A DNA stretch of 64,000 nucleotides, taken from assembly GCF_014647895.1 (NCBI RefSeq), contig NZ_BMQB01000001.1:992001-1056000 (forward strand). The letters run 5' to 3'. The notes under the pieces were generated by a model that did no database searches, was not told the DNA's origin, and was given only the letters and a program-made list of their open reading frames with translations. The stretch comes from Pilimelia anulata (lineage in GTDB: Bacteria; Actinomycetota; Actinomycetes; Mycobacteriales; Micromonosporaceae). A program made the position numbers and the translations under genes. Shown here in pieces: positions 17,374 through 25,761 of the stretch (its first letter is position 1; each line of letters begins with the position of its first letter).

Positions 17374-18192
17374 GTGGCGGAGCACGGGGGACCGGTACCG
17401 GTCGGGGCGGACGACGAGCGGCTCGCCGACTACCGCGAGCTGACCGACGTCGCCCTGCGCACCCGGTGGGAGCAGCCGCACGGCCTGTTCATCGCCGAGG
17501 GCGAGCTGGTCCTGCGCCGGGCGCTGCGCGCCGGGTACCGCCCCCGTTCCTTCCTGCTCGACGCCAAGCGGGCCGACCAATTCCCCGACCTGTACGCCGC
17601 CGGCGCCCCGGTCTACACCGCGCCGCCGGACGTCCTCGAGGCGGTCACCGGCTTCCACGTCCACCGCGGCGTCCTCGCCTCCTTCCACCGCCGCCCGCTG
17701 CCCGCCGCCGCGCGGCTGCTCGCCGACTGCCGGCGCGTGGTGGTCCTGGAGGACCTGGTCAACCACACCAACATCGGCGCGGTCTTCCGCGCCGCGGCGG
17801 CCCTCGGCGTGGATGGGGTGCTGCTCACCCCGCGCTGCGCCGACCCGCTGTACCGGCGCTCGGTCCGGGTGAGCATGGGCGAGGTGTTCGCCGTCCCGTA
17901 CGCCACCCTCGACGCCTGGCCCGCCGGGCTGGCGACCGTTCGGGACGCGGGGTTCACCGCGCTGGCGATGACGCCGGCGCCGGACGCGGTACCGATCCAG
18001 GAGCTGCCGGCGGCGGACCGGGAGCGGACCGCGCTGCTGATCGGCGCGGAGGGGCCGGGGCTGAGCGAGGCGGCGCTGCGGGGGAGCGACCGGCGGGTGG
18101 TGATCCCGATGCGCCGGGGCGTGGACTCGCTCAACGCGGCGGCCGCGGCGGCGGTGGCGTTCTGGGAACTCTCCCGCACCGACCCGCAATAA
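17374..18192 (+). CDS. TrmH/SpoU-family RNA 2'-O-methyltransferase
   Basis: SAM-dependent methyltransferase of the SPOUT fold, 272 residues, probably acting on rRNA or tRNA ribose. An N-terminal substrate-binding domain (RWEQPHGLFIAEGELVLRRALRAG) precedes the three SpoU motifs: NHTNIGAVFRAAAALG, LLIGAEGPGLSE, and VIPMRRGVDSLNAAAAAAVAFWEL, with the knot residues intact. The GTG start at 17374 follows GGGGAGA at a reasonable distance. Which nucleotide is modified cannot be told from sequence. Confidence 0.9.
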   Translation: MAEHGGPVPVGADDERLADYRELTDVALRTRWEQPHGLFIAEGELVLRRALRAGYRPRSFLLDAKRADQFPDLYAAGAPVYTAPPDVLEAVTGFHVHRGVLASFHRRPLPAAARLLADCRRVVVLEDLVNHTNIGAVFRAAAALGVDGVLLTPRCADPLYRRSVRVSMGEVFAVPYATLDAWPAGLATVRDAGFTALAMTPAPDAVPIQELPAADRERTALLIGAEGPGLSEAALRGSDRRVVIPMRRGVDSLNAAAAAAVAFWELSRTDPQ

Positions 18193-18480
18193 CTCCCACA
18201 CCTCCCGCCGCCGGCGCGCGCCCGGCCCCAGCGATCATGGGATCAGACACCTGATGCGGCATGCGAAAGGTGCATCACCCTGTGATCACGGGTGGTGTCA
18301 CGCGATTTCGCGTGGGGGTCGGGGCGTGCGTCGCTCGCTTGTCGAGTCGGTGTCGGGTGGGTGGGCGTTCGGTGTTGGGTGAGGTGCGTTCGGCGGCGTG
18401 GCGGTTGTTGATCGTGGGGCGGGCGTCTGCGAGGGTTCCCCCGCGCGGCGCGCGGGGCGCCGCTCGATCCTCGGGAGTGG
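18193..18480. other. intergenic region with a small inverted repeat
   Basis: No gene is visible. Between 18300 and 18420 the strand is strongly G/T-skewed. An imperfect palindrome, CACCC-T-GTGATCAC-GGGTG (18276-18294), has a symmetrical GTGATCAC core and a one-base bulge. It could be an operator for the downstream membrane-protein gene or a weak terminator for the upstream methyltransferase gene. Confidence 0.35.
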
Positions 18481-19299
18481 ATGATCCGGATGATGGGCCC
18501 GTCGCACGCACTGTCCGGGGCGGCCGTCTGGCTGGTGGGCTCGTGGATCGCCGACCACGGGTACGGCTACGCCCAGACGCCCGCCGCGCTGGCGATCGGC
18601 ACCGCCGTCTGCGCGGGCGGGGCGCTGCTGCCCGATCTGGACATGTCCGGGAAGGTCACCGCCAACAGGGGCGGGGCGACCGTGGCCCGGACGTTCGGCA
18701 TCGCGACGCTGTTCCTCGCCGAGGTGATCGAGAAGCTCAGCCTGTTCGTGTACCACGCCACCAAGCTGCGCCGGGACCCGTCGCGGCGCAACGGGCACCG
18801 GACGTTCACCCACACGCTGCCGTTCGTCGCGCTGGTCGGCTGGGGTACGACGTGGCTGTGCGTGCGGTACGGCAAGTGGGCGGTGCTCGGCATCCTGTTC
18901 GTCATGATCGGGCTGGCGCTGCGCGGCCTGTTCGACCGGTGGGCCGACCGGACCGGGTGGCTCGGCGTGACGGTCATCGCCGCCGGCGGGGCGTACGCGG
19001 CGTACCTGACGCTGCCGGGGGCGCGCTCGTACCCGGAGCTGGGGTTCGCCGTCGCCGTCGGCTGCCTGGTGCACCTGCTCGGCGACCTGATCACCAGCGC
19101 CGGCATCCCCATTCTGTGGCCGCTGCCGCTGGGCGGGCGGACCTGGCGGATGATCGGGCTGCCGAAGGGGGTCGCGGTCCGCGCGGGCGGGCCGGGCGAG
19201 GTGGCGCTGCGCGGGCTGTTCGTGCTGGCCTCGCTGCTCGCGGCGATGGCGCTGGCCGCGCCGGGCGCGGTCGACCGGGTGATCGTCACACTGTCCTGA
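18481..19299 (+). CDS. YdjM-like (DUF457) membrane-bound metal-dependent hydrolase
   Basis: A 272-residue integral membrane protein with about six helices. It carries the family metal-binding pattern: GPSHALSGAA at the N-terminus, LLPDLDMSG, GHRTFTHTLPF in the middle and HLLGDLITSAGIPILWPL late. These His/Asp residues are the proposed metal ligands; the E. coli homologue YdjM is an SOS-regulated inner-membrane protein. GGGAG lies shortly before the ATG. The substrate is not known. Confidence 0.88.
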   Translation: MIRMMGPSHALSGAAVWLVGSWIADHGYGYAQTPAALAIGTAVCAGGALLPDLDMSGKVTANRGGATVARTFGIATLFLAEVIEKLSLFVYHATKLRRDPSRRNGHRTFTHTLPFVALVGWGTTWLCVRYGKWAVLGILFVMIGLALRGLFDRWADRTGWLGVTVIAAGGAYAAYLTLPGARSYPELGFAVAVGCLVHLLGDLITSAGIPILWPLPLGGRTWRMIGLPKGVAVRAGGPGEVALRGLFVLASLLAAMALAAPGAVDRVIVTLS

Positions 19300-19305
19300 C
19301 CGGAC

Positions 19306-19338
19306 GCCCACCCTGGCCGGAAGCCCACCCTGGCCGGA
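19306..19338 (+). repeat. tandem 16-base repeat after the YdjM-like gene
   Basis: Two copies of GCCCACCCTGGCCGGA (19306-19321 and 19323-19338) separated by one base, starting 7 bases after the stop codon. The surrounding 229-base gap holds no gene. The role is unknown. Confidence 0.6.
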
Positions 19339-19528
19339 CGGCCGCCGCGCGGGGCCAGCGCGCGGGCGCGGTCGAGGACGGCGTCCGCCGCAACCGCACC
19401 CGGCGGCGGCGCGCCCCGCGGCGGACGGGGACGCCGATCACCGCGGGCCGGGGCCGAGCGCCCGGCGGCGCCGCCGGCCGGAACCGTCGGGCGGCGCCGC
19501 CGGGTGGCCGGCGGGTCGGGCGGCGGGG

Positions 19529-19867
19529 TCAGGCAGCGGGGGCGCCGGCGGCGGATCGGGTCGGCCACACCTCGAGTACCCGGGCGGCGTGCGCCAGGGC
19601 CAGGTTGCGGCGCAGCCGCTCGGACGGGCCGCGCAGGATCAGCGCGCCGGACATCCGGCGGGCCCGGCGGTGCGCGTCGAGCAGGACGTCGATCGCGGCG
19701 GCGTCCAGCGACGGGCAGCGCGCCAGGTCCACGACGAGGCGGCCGGGGCGCAGCGAGAGCGCCTCGTCCAGCAGGCGGCGCAGCCGGTCGGCCTGCGGGC
19801 CGCCGTACGCCTCGACGAGGACCACCTCGACGACGGGAATCCGATGGGCGGACTGCTGTGGGTCCAT
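19529..19867 (-). CDS. STAS-domain protein lacking the usual phospho-serine
   Basis: A 112-residue STAS domain like anti-anti-sigma factors (SpoIIAA/RsbV). In that family the strand-turn motif contains D-S-S/T-G-L with a phosphorylatable Ser. Here the equivalent segment is CPSLDAAAIDVLLDAHRRAR, so Ala occupies the Ser position. The protein therefore cannot be switched by an anti-sigma kinase in the standard way; it could be constitutively active or have another role. The ATG at 19867 has AAGGTGAGG upstream. It lies divergent from the response regulator, about 110 bases away. Confidence 0.82.
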   Translation of the reverse strand: MDPQQSAHRIPVVEVVLVEAYGGPQADRLRRLLDEALSLRPGRLVVDLARCPSLDAAAIDVLLDAHRRARRMSGALILRGPSERLRRNLALAHAARVLEVWPTRSAAGAPAA

Positions 19868-19934
19868 GGCACGCTCACCTCACCTTCCGGTACACCACAG
19901 TCGCTGTCGGTCATGGCAGCCCGCGCACAGCGAC

Positions 19935-19951
19935 GTGACAGTCCTGTGACA
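19935..19951. promoter_or_regulatory. GTGACA direct repeat, candidate response-regulator box
   Basis: Two GTGACA hexamers with a 5-base spacer give an 11-base period, the usual geometry for OmpR/PhoB-family dimers binding one face of the helix. If transcription starts at the GTG at 19980, the box spans about -45 to -29, overlapping the -35. Autoregulation by the adjacent regulator is inferred; control of the divergent STAS gene is also possible. Confidence 0.55.
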
Positions 19952-19967
19952 ACGGTCCGGCGTGCGT

Positions 19968-19973
19968 CATCAT
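19968..19973 (+). promoter_or_regulatory. possible -10 element of the two-component operon
   Basis: CATCAT ends 6 bases before the GTG at 19980. It keeps A2 and T6 of the consensus and has the same spacing as the clearer leaderless promoters in the window. Confidence 0.4.
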
Positions 19974-19979
19974 GACGGG

Positions 19980-20657
19980 GTGACCTCGGTGCTGGTAATC
20001 GACGACGACGATCGCATCCGCGCGTCCCTGCTGCTGGCACTGGAGGACGAGGGGTACGCGCCGCGCGGCGCGGCCACCGCGGAGGACGGCCTGCGCGAGC
20101 AGTTCCGGATCCCGGCGGACGTCGTCCTCATCGACCTGATGCTGCCCGGCCTGGACGGCTTCGACGCGATCCGCGAGCTGCGCCGCCGCGACGGCGTGCC
20201 CATCGTGGTGATCAGCGCCCGCGCCGACACCCACGACATCGTCGCCGCGCTGGAGGCCGGCGCCGACGACTACCTGGTCAAGCCGGTCCAGGTCAAGGAG
20301 CTGAGCGCCCGGCTGCGGGCGCTGCGCCGGCGCACCGCCCGGGTGGCCGGCACCGGCGGCGTCGAGATCGTCTGCGGGGCGATCACGATCAAGCCGGCCG
20401 CGGGCGAGGTCACCCGGGATGGACTGGCCGTACCGGTGACGCGGACGGAGTTCCGGCTGCTCTGCGAGCTGGCCGAGCACGCCGGCATGGTGCTGTCCCG
20501 GCAGCAGTTGCTGGAGCGGGTGTGGCAGTACACCCACGGCGACGAGCGGCTGGTCGACGTCCACGTCGGCCGGCTCCGGCAGAAGATCGAGGACGACCCG
20601 TCGGACCCGCGGCTGCTGGTCACGGTCCGCGGCCTCGGGTACAAGATGCAGCGATGA
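19980..20657 (+). CDS. OmpR/PhoB-family response regulator
   Basis: A 225-residue transcription factor. The receiver domain (about 1-115) has the acidic pocket IDDDDR, phospho-acceptor Asp52 in VLIDLMLPGLDGF, and the Lys in DDYLVKPVQ. The winged-helix effector (about 125-225) has TRTEFRLLCELAEHAGMVLSRQQLLERVW and ends DVHVGRLRQKIEDD...VRGLGYKM. GTG at 19980 gives a clean receiver start (VTSVLVIDDD); an in-frame GTG at 19962 is an alternative. The stop overlaps the kinase ATG by 4 bases. A direct repeat that may be its own binding site lies upstream. Confidence 0.93.
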   Translation: MTSVLVIDDDDRIRASLLLALEDEGYAPRGAATAEDGLREQFRIPADVVLIDLMLPGLDGFDAIRELRRRDGVPIVVISARADTHDIVAALEAGADDYLVKPVQVKELSARLRALRRRTARVAGTGGVEIVCGAITIKPAAGEVTRDGLAVPVTRTEFRLLCELAEHAGMVLSRQQLLERVWQYTHGDERLVDVHVGRLRQKIEDDPSDPRLLVTVRGLGYKMQR

Positions 20658-22039
20658 GCCGGCTCAGCCTGCGCACCCGGATCGTCGCGATGTTCGGCGT
20701 GGGCGCGCTGGCGAGCTGCGCCACGATGGCCGCGCTGTCGTACGAGCTGACCCGGCGCACCCAGCTCGCCGCCCGGGAGCGGGTGGCGGTCCGGGCCGCG
20801 CAGGTCGACGCCCGGGTGGTGGTGGCCCGGCTGTCCACCGAGGACCCGGACCTGGTCGAGGTGCTGCGCTGGCTGGACACCGGCGGCAGCCGGCGGGTGC
20901 TGCTGCGCCGGGACGGCCGCTGGTACTCGCGCAGCGCCGACACCGGCCTGACGTCCGCCGTGCCGCGGCCGCTGCAACGCCGGGTCGCCGACGGTACGGC
21001 GAGCGTCCAGCGGGTGCGGCTGACCGCCGCGCCCGGCCTGGTCGTCGGGGTACCGCTGCCCAACGGCGACCAGCTCTACGTGGTCGAGTCGCTGCGCGAG
21101 CTGGACCGTACGCTGCGCGGCCTGTCCTGGATCATCGCGCTGGTGGCCGCCGGCACCACCGTGGCCGGCGCCGGCGTCGGCGCGTACGCCGCGCGGCGGG
21201 TGACCCGGCCACTGGCCCGGGTGACCGCGGCGGCCCGGGAGATCGCGGCCGGCGAGCCGACCGCCCGGCTGGACCCGGCCACCGAGCCGGACGTGGAGGA
21301 GCTGGCCACGGCGTTCAACGACATGGTCGGCCAGCTCGCCCGCCGGATGGAGCTGGACCGCCGGTTCGCCGCCGACGTCAGCCACGAGCTGCGCTCGCCG
21401 TTGCAGACGCTGGTCGCCGCCGTGGACGTGCTGAACCGCCGCCGGGACGCGCTGGACGAGCGCAGCCGCCGCGCCCTGGACCTCGTGGTGGCCGAGTCGG
21501 ACCGGTTCCGCCGGCTGGTCACCGACCTGCTGGACCTGTCCCGCGGCGACACCGCGCCGCGGTGCGCGCCGACCGACGTGGTGGCGCTGGCCCGGCACGC
21601 CTGCGGCCACGCCGCCGTCGACCCCGGCCTGGTGGCCGCTGACACCGGCGGCGACGACCGGTGGGAGGTCGACCCGCGGCGGTTCGAGCGGGTGCTGGTC
21701 AACCTGCTGGAGAACGCCGTCCGGCACGGCGGCGGCCCGGTCGCGATCACCGTGCGCAGCGCCGCCGACGCGCGGACGATCGAGATCGACGACGCCGGGC
21801 CCGGCGTGCGGCCGGGGGACCGGGGCCGGGTGTTCGACCGGTTCGTGCGCGGCCGGGCGGCGTCCGCGCGCGGCGACACCGACGGTACGGGGCTGGGCCT
21901 GGCCCTGGTCGCGGCGCACGTGGCGGCGCACGGCGGCCGGGCGGACGTGGTGGACCGGCCCGGCGGCGGCGCCCGCTTCCGGGTGATCCTGCCGCGCCGG
22001 CCCGCCGACGCCGCCGCGCCGACCGGGGCGGCGCCGTGA
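20654..22039 (+). CDS. Sensor histidine kinase of the adjacent regulator
   Basis: A 461-residue membrane kinase: TM1 about 12-31, an extracytoplasmic sensor of about 120 residues, TM2 about 158-180, HAMP (RRVTRPLARVTAAAREIAAGEPTAR...), the H-box DVSHELRSPLQTL with phospho-acceptor His244, the N-box NLLENAVRHG, and G-boxes DDAGPGVRPGD and GTGLGLALVAAHV. The ATG overlaps the regulator stop, and its own stop overlaps the next gene, so three proteins are co-translated. The signal is unknown; the co-encoded lipoprotein suggests a cell-envelope cue. Confidence 0.93.
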   Translation: MSRLSLRTRIVAMFGVGALASCATMAALSYELTRRTQLAARERVAVRAAQVDARVVVARLSTEDPDLVEVLRWLDTGGSRRVLLRRDGRWYSRSADTGLTSAVPRPLQRRVADGTASVQRVRLTAAPGLVVGVPLPNGDQLYVVESLRELDRTLRGLSWIIALVAAGTTVAGAGVGAYAARRVTRPLARVTAAAREIAAGEPTARLDPATEPDVEELATAFNDMVGQLARRMELDRRFAADVSHELRSPLQTLVAAVDVLNRRRDALDERSRRALDLVVAESDRFRRLVTDLLDLSRGDTAPRCAPTDVVALARHACGHAAVDPGLVAADTGGDDRWEVDPRRFERVLVNLLENAVRHGGGPVAITVRSAADARTIEIDDAGPGVRPGDRGRVFDRFVRGRAASARGDTDGTGLGLALVAAHVAAHGGRADVVDRPGGGARFRVILPRRPADAAAPTGAAP

Positions 22040-22599
22040 GCCGGGCCGCGGCGTTGCTGGCCGGGGCGTTGGCCGGGGTGCTGCTGGCCGGCGGGTGCGG
22101 GGTGCCGCCCGAGAGCGAGCCGCGCCCGATCCGGCCGCCGCTCGCGCTGCCCGCGCCGGCCGCCGCCACGCCGAGCGCGGGCGCGGACGCGGCCCTGCTG
22201 TACCTGGTCCGGGACGGGATGCTGGTGGCCGTGGACCGGCGGGTGCCGCCCACGGCGGCGCCGCGCGCGCTGCTCGCCGGCCTGGTCGCCGGGCCCACCG
22301 ACGCTGAGAGCACGGCCGGGCTGTCCAGCCCGCTGGCCGGCACCGACCTGATCGGGGACGTCAGGCTGCAGAACGGCCGGGCCACCGTGGAGGTGCGGGT
22401 CCGGGCGGCGGTGGAGGGCAATCCGGGCGACGAGACGCTGGCGTACGCGCAGATCGTCTGCACGCTGACCGCCCGCCCGGACGTGCGCGGGGTGGTGTTC
22501 GTCAGCGCCGGCCGCCCGATCGCCGTGCCGCTGGCCGACGCGTCGCTGTCCCAGGGGCCGCTGACCAGGGCGGACTACGCCCCGCTACTGGCCCGCTGA
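22036..22599 (+). CDS. GerMN-domain lipoprotein
   Basis: A 187-residue exported lipoprotein: N-terminal hydrophobic stretch and lipobox (LLAGGCG) within the first about 24 residues, a Pro/Ala linker, then a GerMN domain (about 55-180) with PRALLAGLVAGPTDAE, NGRATVEVRV and AYAQIVCTLTARPDVRGVVF. LpqB next to the actinobacterial MtrA-MtrB system also has GerMN domains but is much larger; this is a minimal version. The GTG overlaps the kinase stop. A role in modulating the kinase from outside is inferred from coupling. Confidence 0.85.
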   Translation: MSRAAALLAGALAGVLLAGGCGVPPESEPRPIRPPLALPAPAAATPSAGADAALLYLVRDGMLVAVDRRVPPTAAPRALLAGLVAGPTDAESTAGLSSPLAGTDLIGDVRLQNGRATVEVRVRAAVEGNPGDETLAYAQIVCTLTARPDVRGVVFVSAGRPIAVPLADASLSQGPLTRADYAPLLAR

Positions 22600-22610
22600 A
22601 GCCACTCCCC

Positions 22611-22641
22611 GCCCCCGCGCCCCGGGGGAGGGCGCGGGGGC
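22611..22641. terminator. hairpin terminator of the two-component operon
   Basis: A perfect 12-bp stem (GCCCCCGCGCCC / GGGCGCGGGGGC) with a 7-base loop, 12 bases after the lipoprotein stop. Confidence 0.7.
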
Positions 22642-23019
22642 GCCCGGCACCGCCGGGCGTCGGACCGGTCGCTGTCCGGCGCGGGCTCGCCCACCCGCCG
22701 GGGTGACCGTCGGTGGGACGGCGGCGGGGCCGCTGTTTCGGCGAGGGCGGTACCGGGCGCGGCGGGGGAGCGGTCGCGGGCGCGGCTGCGCGCCGCCGGC
22801 ATGGGGACCTGCCGGTCCCCGGCCGCTGCACCCGGCCGGGGCGATGACTGCACTGATCGCTGGGCGCGCGCCGCATCGGGCCCACGTGACCGCTGCCCCC
22901 GTCCGCGAGGAGTGGAGCCCGCAGAACGTATGCCGCCCCGGACGACCGGCGCAAGAATTCTCGGCGATCGATAAGGCACAGCTAAGGAACCGGTCCGCGG
23001 GCCCGGTTCGGCGGCGGTC
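22642..23019. other. intergenic region without a recognisable gene
   Basis: About 380 bases between convergent genes. GC-rich in the first two thirds, then AT-richer near 22950-22990 (GAATTCTCGGCGATCGATAAGG). No reading frame has protein-like composition, and I see no RNA gene. Confidence 0.4.
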
Positions 23020-23262
23020 TTACGGCCGGTACACGTCCCGGATCATCGCCAGCGCCCAGCGCATCCGGGGTACCGCCGTCTCCGGGTGCTCGCCGAACTC
23101 GCGGGCCATCAGCGCCGCGCAGCCGCGCTCGCCGTGCCGGGCGAGCGTGTGCTCGACCGCGTCCCGGACGGCGTCGGCCGCCGGGTGCTCCGACCGCTGG
23201 ACGGGTGAGGCGAACAGCGCCTCGACCCGGGTCTCCTCGATGGTGATCGTCATGGTCGTCAT
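23020..23262 (-). CDS. Small conserved actinobacterial protein
   Basis: An 80-residue soluble protein: TITIEETRVEALFASPVQRSEHPAADAVRDAVEHTLARHGERGCAALMAREFGEHPETAVPRMRWAL in outline. The VEALFAS-x-QRS start, the GERGC centre and the EFGEHPETAVPRMRWA end form a recurrent pattern in actinomycete genomes, without known function. It is upstream, on the same strand, of the transglutaminase locus only in the sense that both are minus-strand; the transglutaminase stop lies 78 bases before its start, so it could be the last gene of that transcript. Confidence 0.75.
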   Translation of the reverse strand: MTTMTITIEETRVEALFASPVQRSEHPAADAVRDAVEHTLARHGERGCAALMAREFGEHPETAVPRMRWALAMIRDVYRP

Positions 23263-23340
23263 CGCCGAACCCCCGATCGACGTTCCCGGTCGCGCCCGCC
23301 GGCGGGGAGAGCCGGCGCGCCCCCGGCCCCGCCGCCGGGG

Positions 23341-25761
23341 TCAGGCCCCGGTCGCGCGGTCCTCGGGAACAGGTGCGCCGGGGGACGCGACTGATACCCC
23401 CGGTCTACCACCGGGGTGCGACAATCCCGGGCCCGGCGGCCGGCGCGGCGGTGTCCGGTCGGCGGCCGCCCAGCGCAGCGGCCCCGGGTGCACCGGCCAC
23501 GACCAGCGGCCCCACCGGCCCCGCCCGGCCCGCAGGTGGGCGGCGTACGCCCCGGCGGCGGCGACCGCCGCGTCCGCGGCGGCGGTGTCCGGGGCGGCGG
23601 GATCGGGGGCCGCGGGGGCGAACGCGGCGGCGTTCACCGCCGCGGCGAGCGCGTCCAGCGGCGGCGCCCCCTCCGCCCGGGCGGCGTCGGCGACGGCGGT
23701 GGCGGTCAGGTGGGCCGGCAGCGGGCGCCCGGCCAGCCGGCGGGCGTCCCGGACCGCGTGCCACGCCCCGGCGATCCGCCGCGCCGGCTCCGGAGCGGTG
23801 CGCCGCCGCCGGTCCAGCCGCCGGCGGGCGAGCGCCAGCGCGGCCACCGGGCCGGCCAGCAGCAGGACCGCGGCGGCCGCGACCAGCGGCAGCACGGTGC
23901 CCGCCCGCCGGCCGGGCGCCGCGGCGGGCGGGCCGACGGCCGCCGGCGTCGCGGTCGGCCCCGGCGTCGGCTCGTCCGGTACGACCGGCGGCGGCGTCGA
24001 CGGGTCCGGCCGGGGCCGGGCGTCCGGCTCGATCGGCTGCGGCTGCTGGTCGGCGCGCGGCAGCGGGTCGAACGCGACCCAGCCCAGGTCCCGGAACAGC
24101 ACCTCGGGCCAGGCCAGCGCGTCGCCGGCCCGGACCGCCCCGCCGCCGGCGCCGACCCGGAACCCGACGACGATCCGGGTGGGCAGGCCGAGCAGCCGGC
24201 CCAGCACCGCGTACGCGGCGGCGAACTGCTCGGACGTCCCCCGCTGCCCGCCGGCGCCCGGCGCGCCGAACAGGAAGAACCGCAGGTTCGGGTACGCGTG
24301 CCCGCTCGGCGCGTCGGCGACCAGCCGGTAGTGCGCGCGCAGGTACTCCTCCAACGCGGCCGCCCGGTCGTACGCGCCGACCGCCTCCCCGGCCAGCCGC
24401 TCGGCCAGCCCCGCCAGCGCGGCGGGCGGCTCCGGCCCGGTGTCCAGCAGCCGGGCGACGCCGGCGCCGCTGGGCACCTCGGCGTCGACCAGCAGGTTCG
24501 CCGGCTCCTCGGCGGCGGTGGAGTCGACGGCGTACCGCAGGCCGGGCCGCAGCGGCTCGCGGCCGAGCAGCGTCCCGCCGTCCGGGTCGTACGCCACCCG
24601 CACCCCGGCGACCCGCCGCGCCCGGTCGGCGGCGGGCAGCAGCCGCCCGGACAGCCCGGCCACCGTCACCTCCTGCCGCACCGGCCGGCGCGCCCCCGGC
24701 GCGGGAGCGCCCGCGGGCAGGGCCCGGCCGGCGCTGCGGTAGGTGGCGCCGACCCGCCAGGTCACCCCGTCGTACGCCGACAGCACGGCCAGCCGTAGCC
24801 GCGCCCCGACCGGGTTCCCGGCGAGCCGCACGTCGAACAGCTTCTGCCGCGGCTGCAACGCCCACCCGGACAGCCGGACCAGCGGGTTCTCGTCCAGGGT
24901 GTCGAGCTGCGGCGGGATCAGGTGGGCCCGCGGGTCGGCCGGGCGCCCGGTGAGGACGGGCGCCAGCGCGGCCGCCCCGGCGAGCGCGACGACGCCGGTG
25001 ACGGCCACCGCGGCGCCGGCCGCGCCGAGCCGCCGCAGCCCCGCCCACCCCGACTCGCCGGCGGCCGCACCCGCTGTGTCGACGGCGGCCGCACCCGCAC
25101 CGGCCGCGGCGGGCCCGCCGGCCGCGGCCCCCGGTGCGGCGTCGGCCGGGCGGCGCGGGCCCGGGACCGTGACCAGGCCCGCCGCGGCGACCACCAGGAA
25201 CGCCACGGTCGCCCCCGCGGCCGGGCCGGCGTTGGGCCCCACGAGGTACAGCGCACCCACGAACAGCGCCGCCGGCGCCGCGTACGCCAGCAGCATCCGC
25301 CCGGTCCGCAGCGCCACCTCGACGGCGACCATCGTGGCCAGCCACGCCGCCGCGAGCGGGACCACGACGGTGTCCGGCTGCGGCTCGACCGGGATCATCG
25401 CCCCGAGCAGCCGCGGCAGCCCGTTGGCCAGCGCGTCGGCGGCGACCGGCGGCAGCGGCCCCGGCAGCCCGGCCCGGTGCGCGGTTAGCGCGACCGCCCC
25501 GCCGAGGTACCCGGCCAGCGCCACCACGGACAGCGGCGCGACGAGCGTGCCCCGCCCGCGCGCCAGCAGCAGGCTGATCGCCGCGGCGCCGCCGGCCGCG
25601 CCGGCCACGAGCCGGGTGAGGACGGTCCCGTCGAAGATCCGGTCGGCGACGACCCCGGCGACCACGACGAGCAGCACGGGTACGAGCACCCGCCGCACCA
25701 CCCCGCCGACCCCGCCGAGGACCACCCCGCCGTGCGCCGCCGGCGGGTCCGGGGGGCTCAC
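23341..25761 (-). CDS. Transglutaminase-like membrane protein (TgpA type)
   Basis: An 806-residue protein. Residues about 20-210 form a cluster of membrane helices, followed by an extracytoplasmic region with the transglutaminase core: RAHYRLVADAPSGHAYPNLRFFLFG, RGTSEQFAAAYAVLGRLLGLPTRIVVGFR and LAWPEVLFRDLGWVAFDPLP. The expected catalytic Cys in the G-x-C-x-x-F/Y block reads GTSEQFAAAY here, with Ser where Cys would be, so activity is uncertain. A late helix (VLPLVAAAAVLLLAGPVAALAL) precedes a DUF4129-like cytosolic tail. GTG start overlaps the DUF58 stop by 4 bases. Confidence 0.85.
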   Translation of the reverse strand: MSPPDPPAAHGGVVLGGVGGVVRRVLVPVLLVVVAGVVADRIFDGTVLTRLVAGAAGGAAAISLLLARGRGTLVAPLSVVALAGYLGGAVALTAHRAGLPGPLPPVAADALANGLPRLLGAMIPVEPQPDTVVVPLAAAWLATMVAVEVALRTGRMLLAYAAPAALFVGALYLVGPNAGPAAGATVAFLVVAAAGLVTVPGPRRPADAAPGAAAGGPAAAGAGAAAVDTAGAAAGESGWAGLRRLGAAGAAVAVTGVVALAGAAALAPVLTGRPADPRAHLIPPQLDTLDENPLVRLSGWALQPRQKLFDVRLAGNPVGARLRLAVLSAYDGVTWRVGATYRSAGRALPAGAPAPGARRPVRQEVTVAGLSGRLLPAADRARRVAGVRVAYDPDGGTLLGREPLRPGLRYAVDSTAAEEPANLLVDAEVPSGAGVARLLDTGPEPPAALAGLAERLAGEAVGAYDRAAALEEYLRAHYRLVADAPSGHAYPNLRFFLFGAPGAGGQRGTSEQFAAAYAVLGRLLGLPTRIVVGFRVGAGGGAVRAGDALAWPEVLFRDLGWVAFDPLPRADQQPQPIEPDARPRPDPSTPPPVVPDEPTPGPTATPAAVGPPAAAPGRRAGTVLPLVAAAAVLLLAGPVAALALARRRLDRRRRTAPEPARRIAGAWHAVRDARRLAGRPLPAHLTATAVADAARAEGAPPLDALAAAVNAAAFAPAAPDPAAPDTAAADAAVAAAGAYAAHLRAGRGRWGRWSWPVHPGPLRWAAADRTPPRRPPGPGLSHPGGRPGVSVASPGAPVPEDRATGA

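Noticed and set aside
22642..23019. Hidden gene between the GerMN lipoprotein and the 80-residue protein
   Set aside because: All frames there are Arg/Pro/Gly-rich without motifs or ribosome-binding sites.
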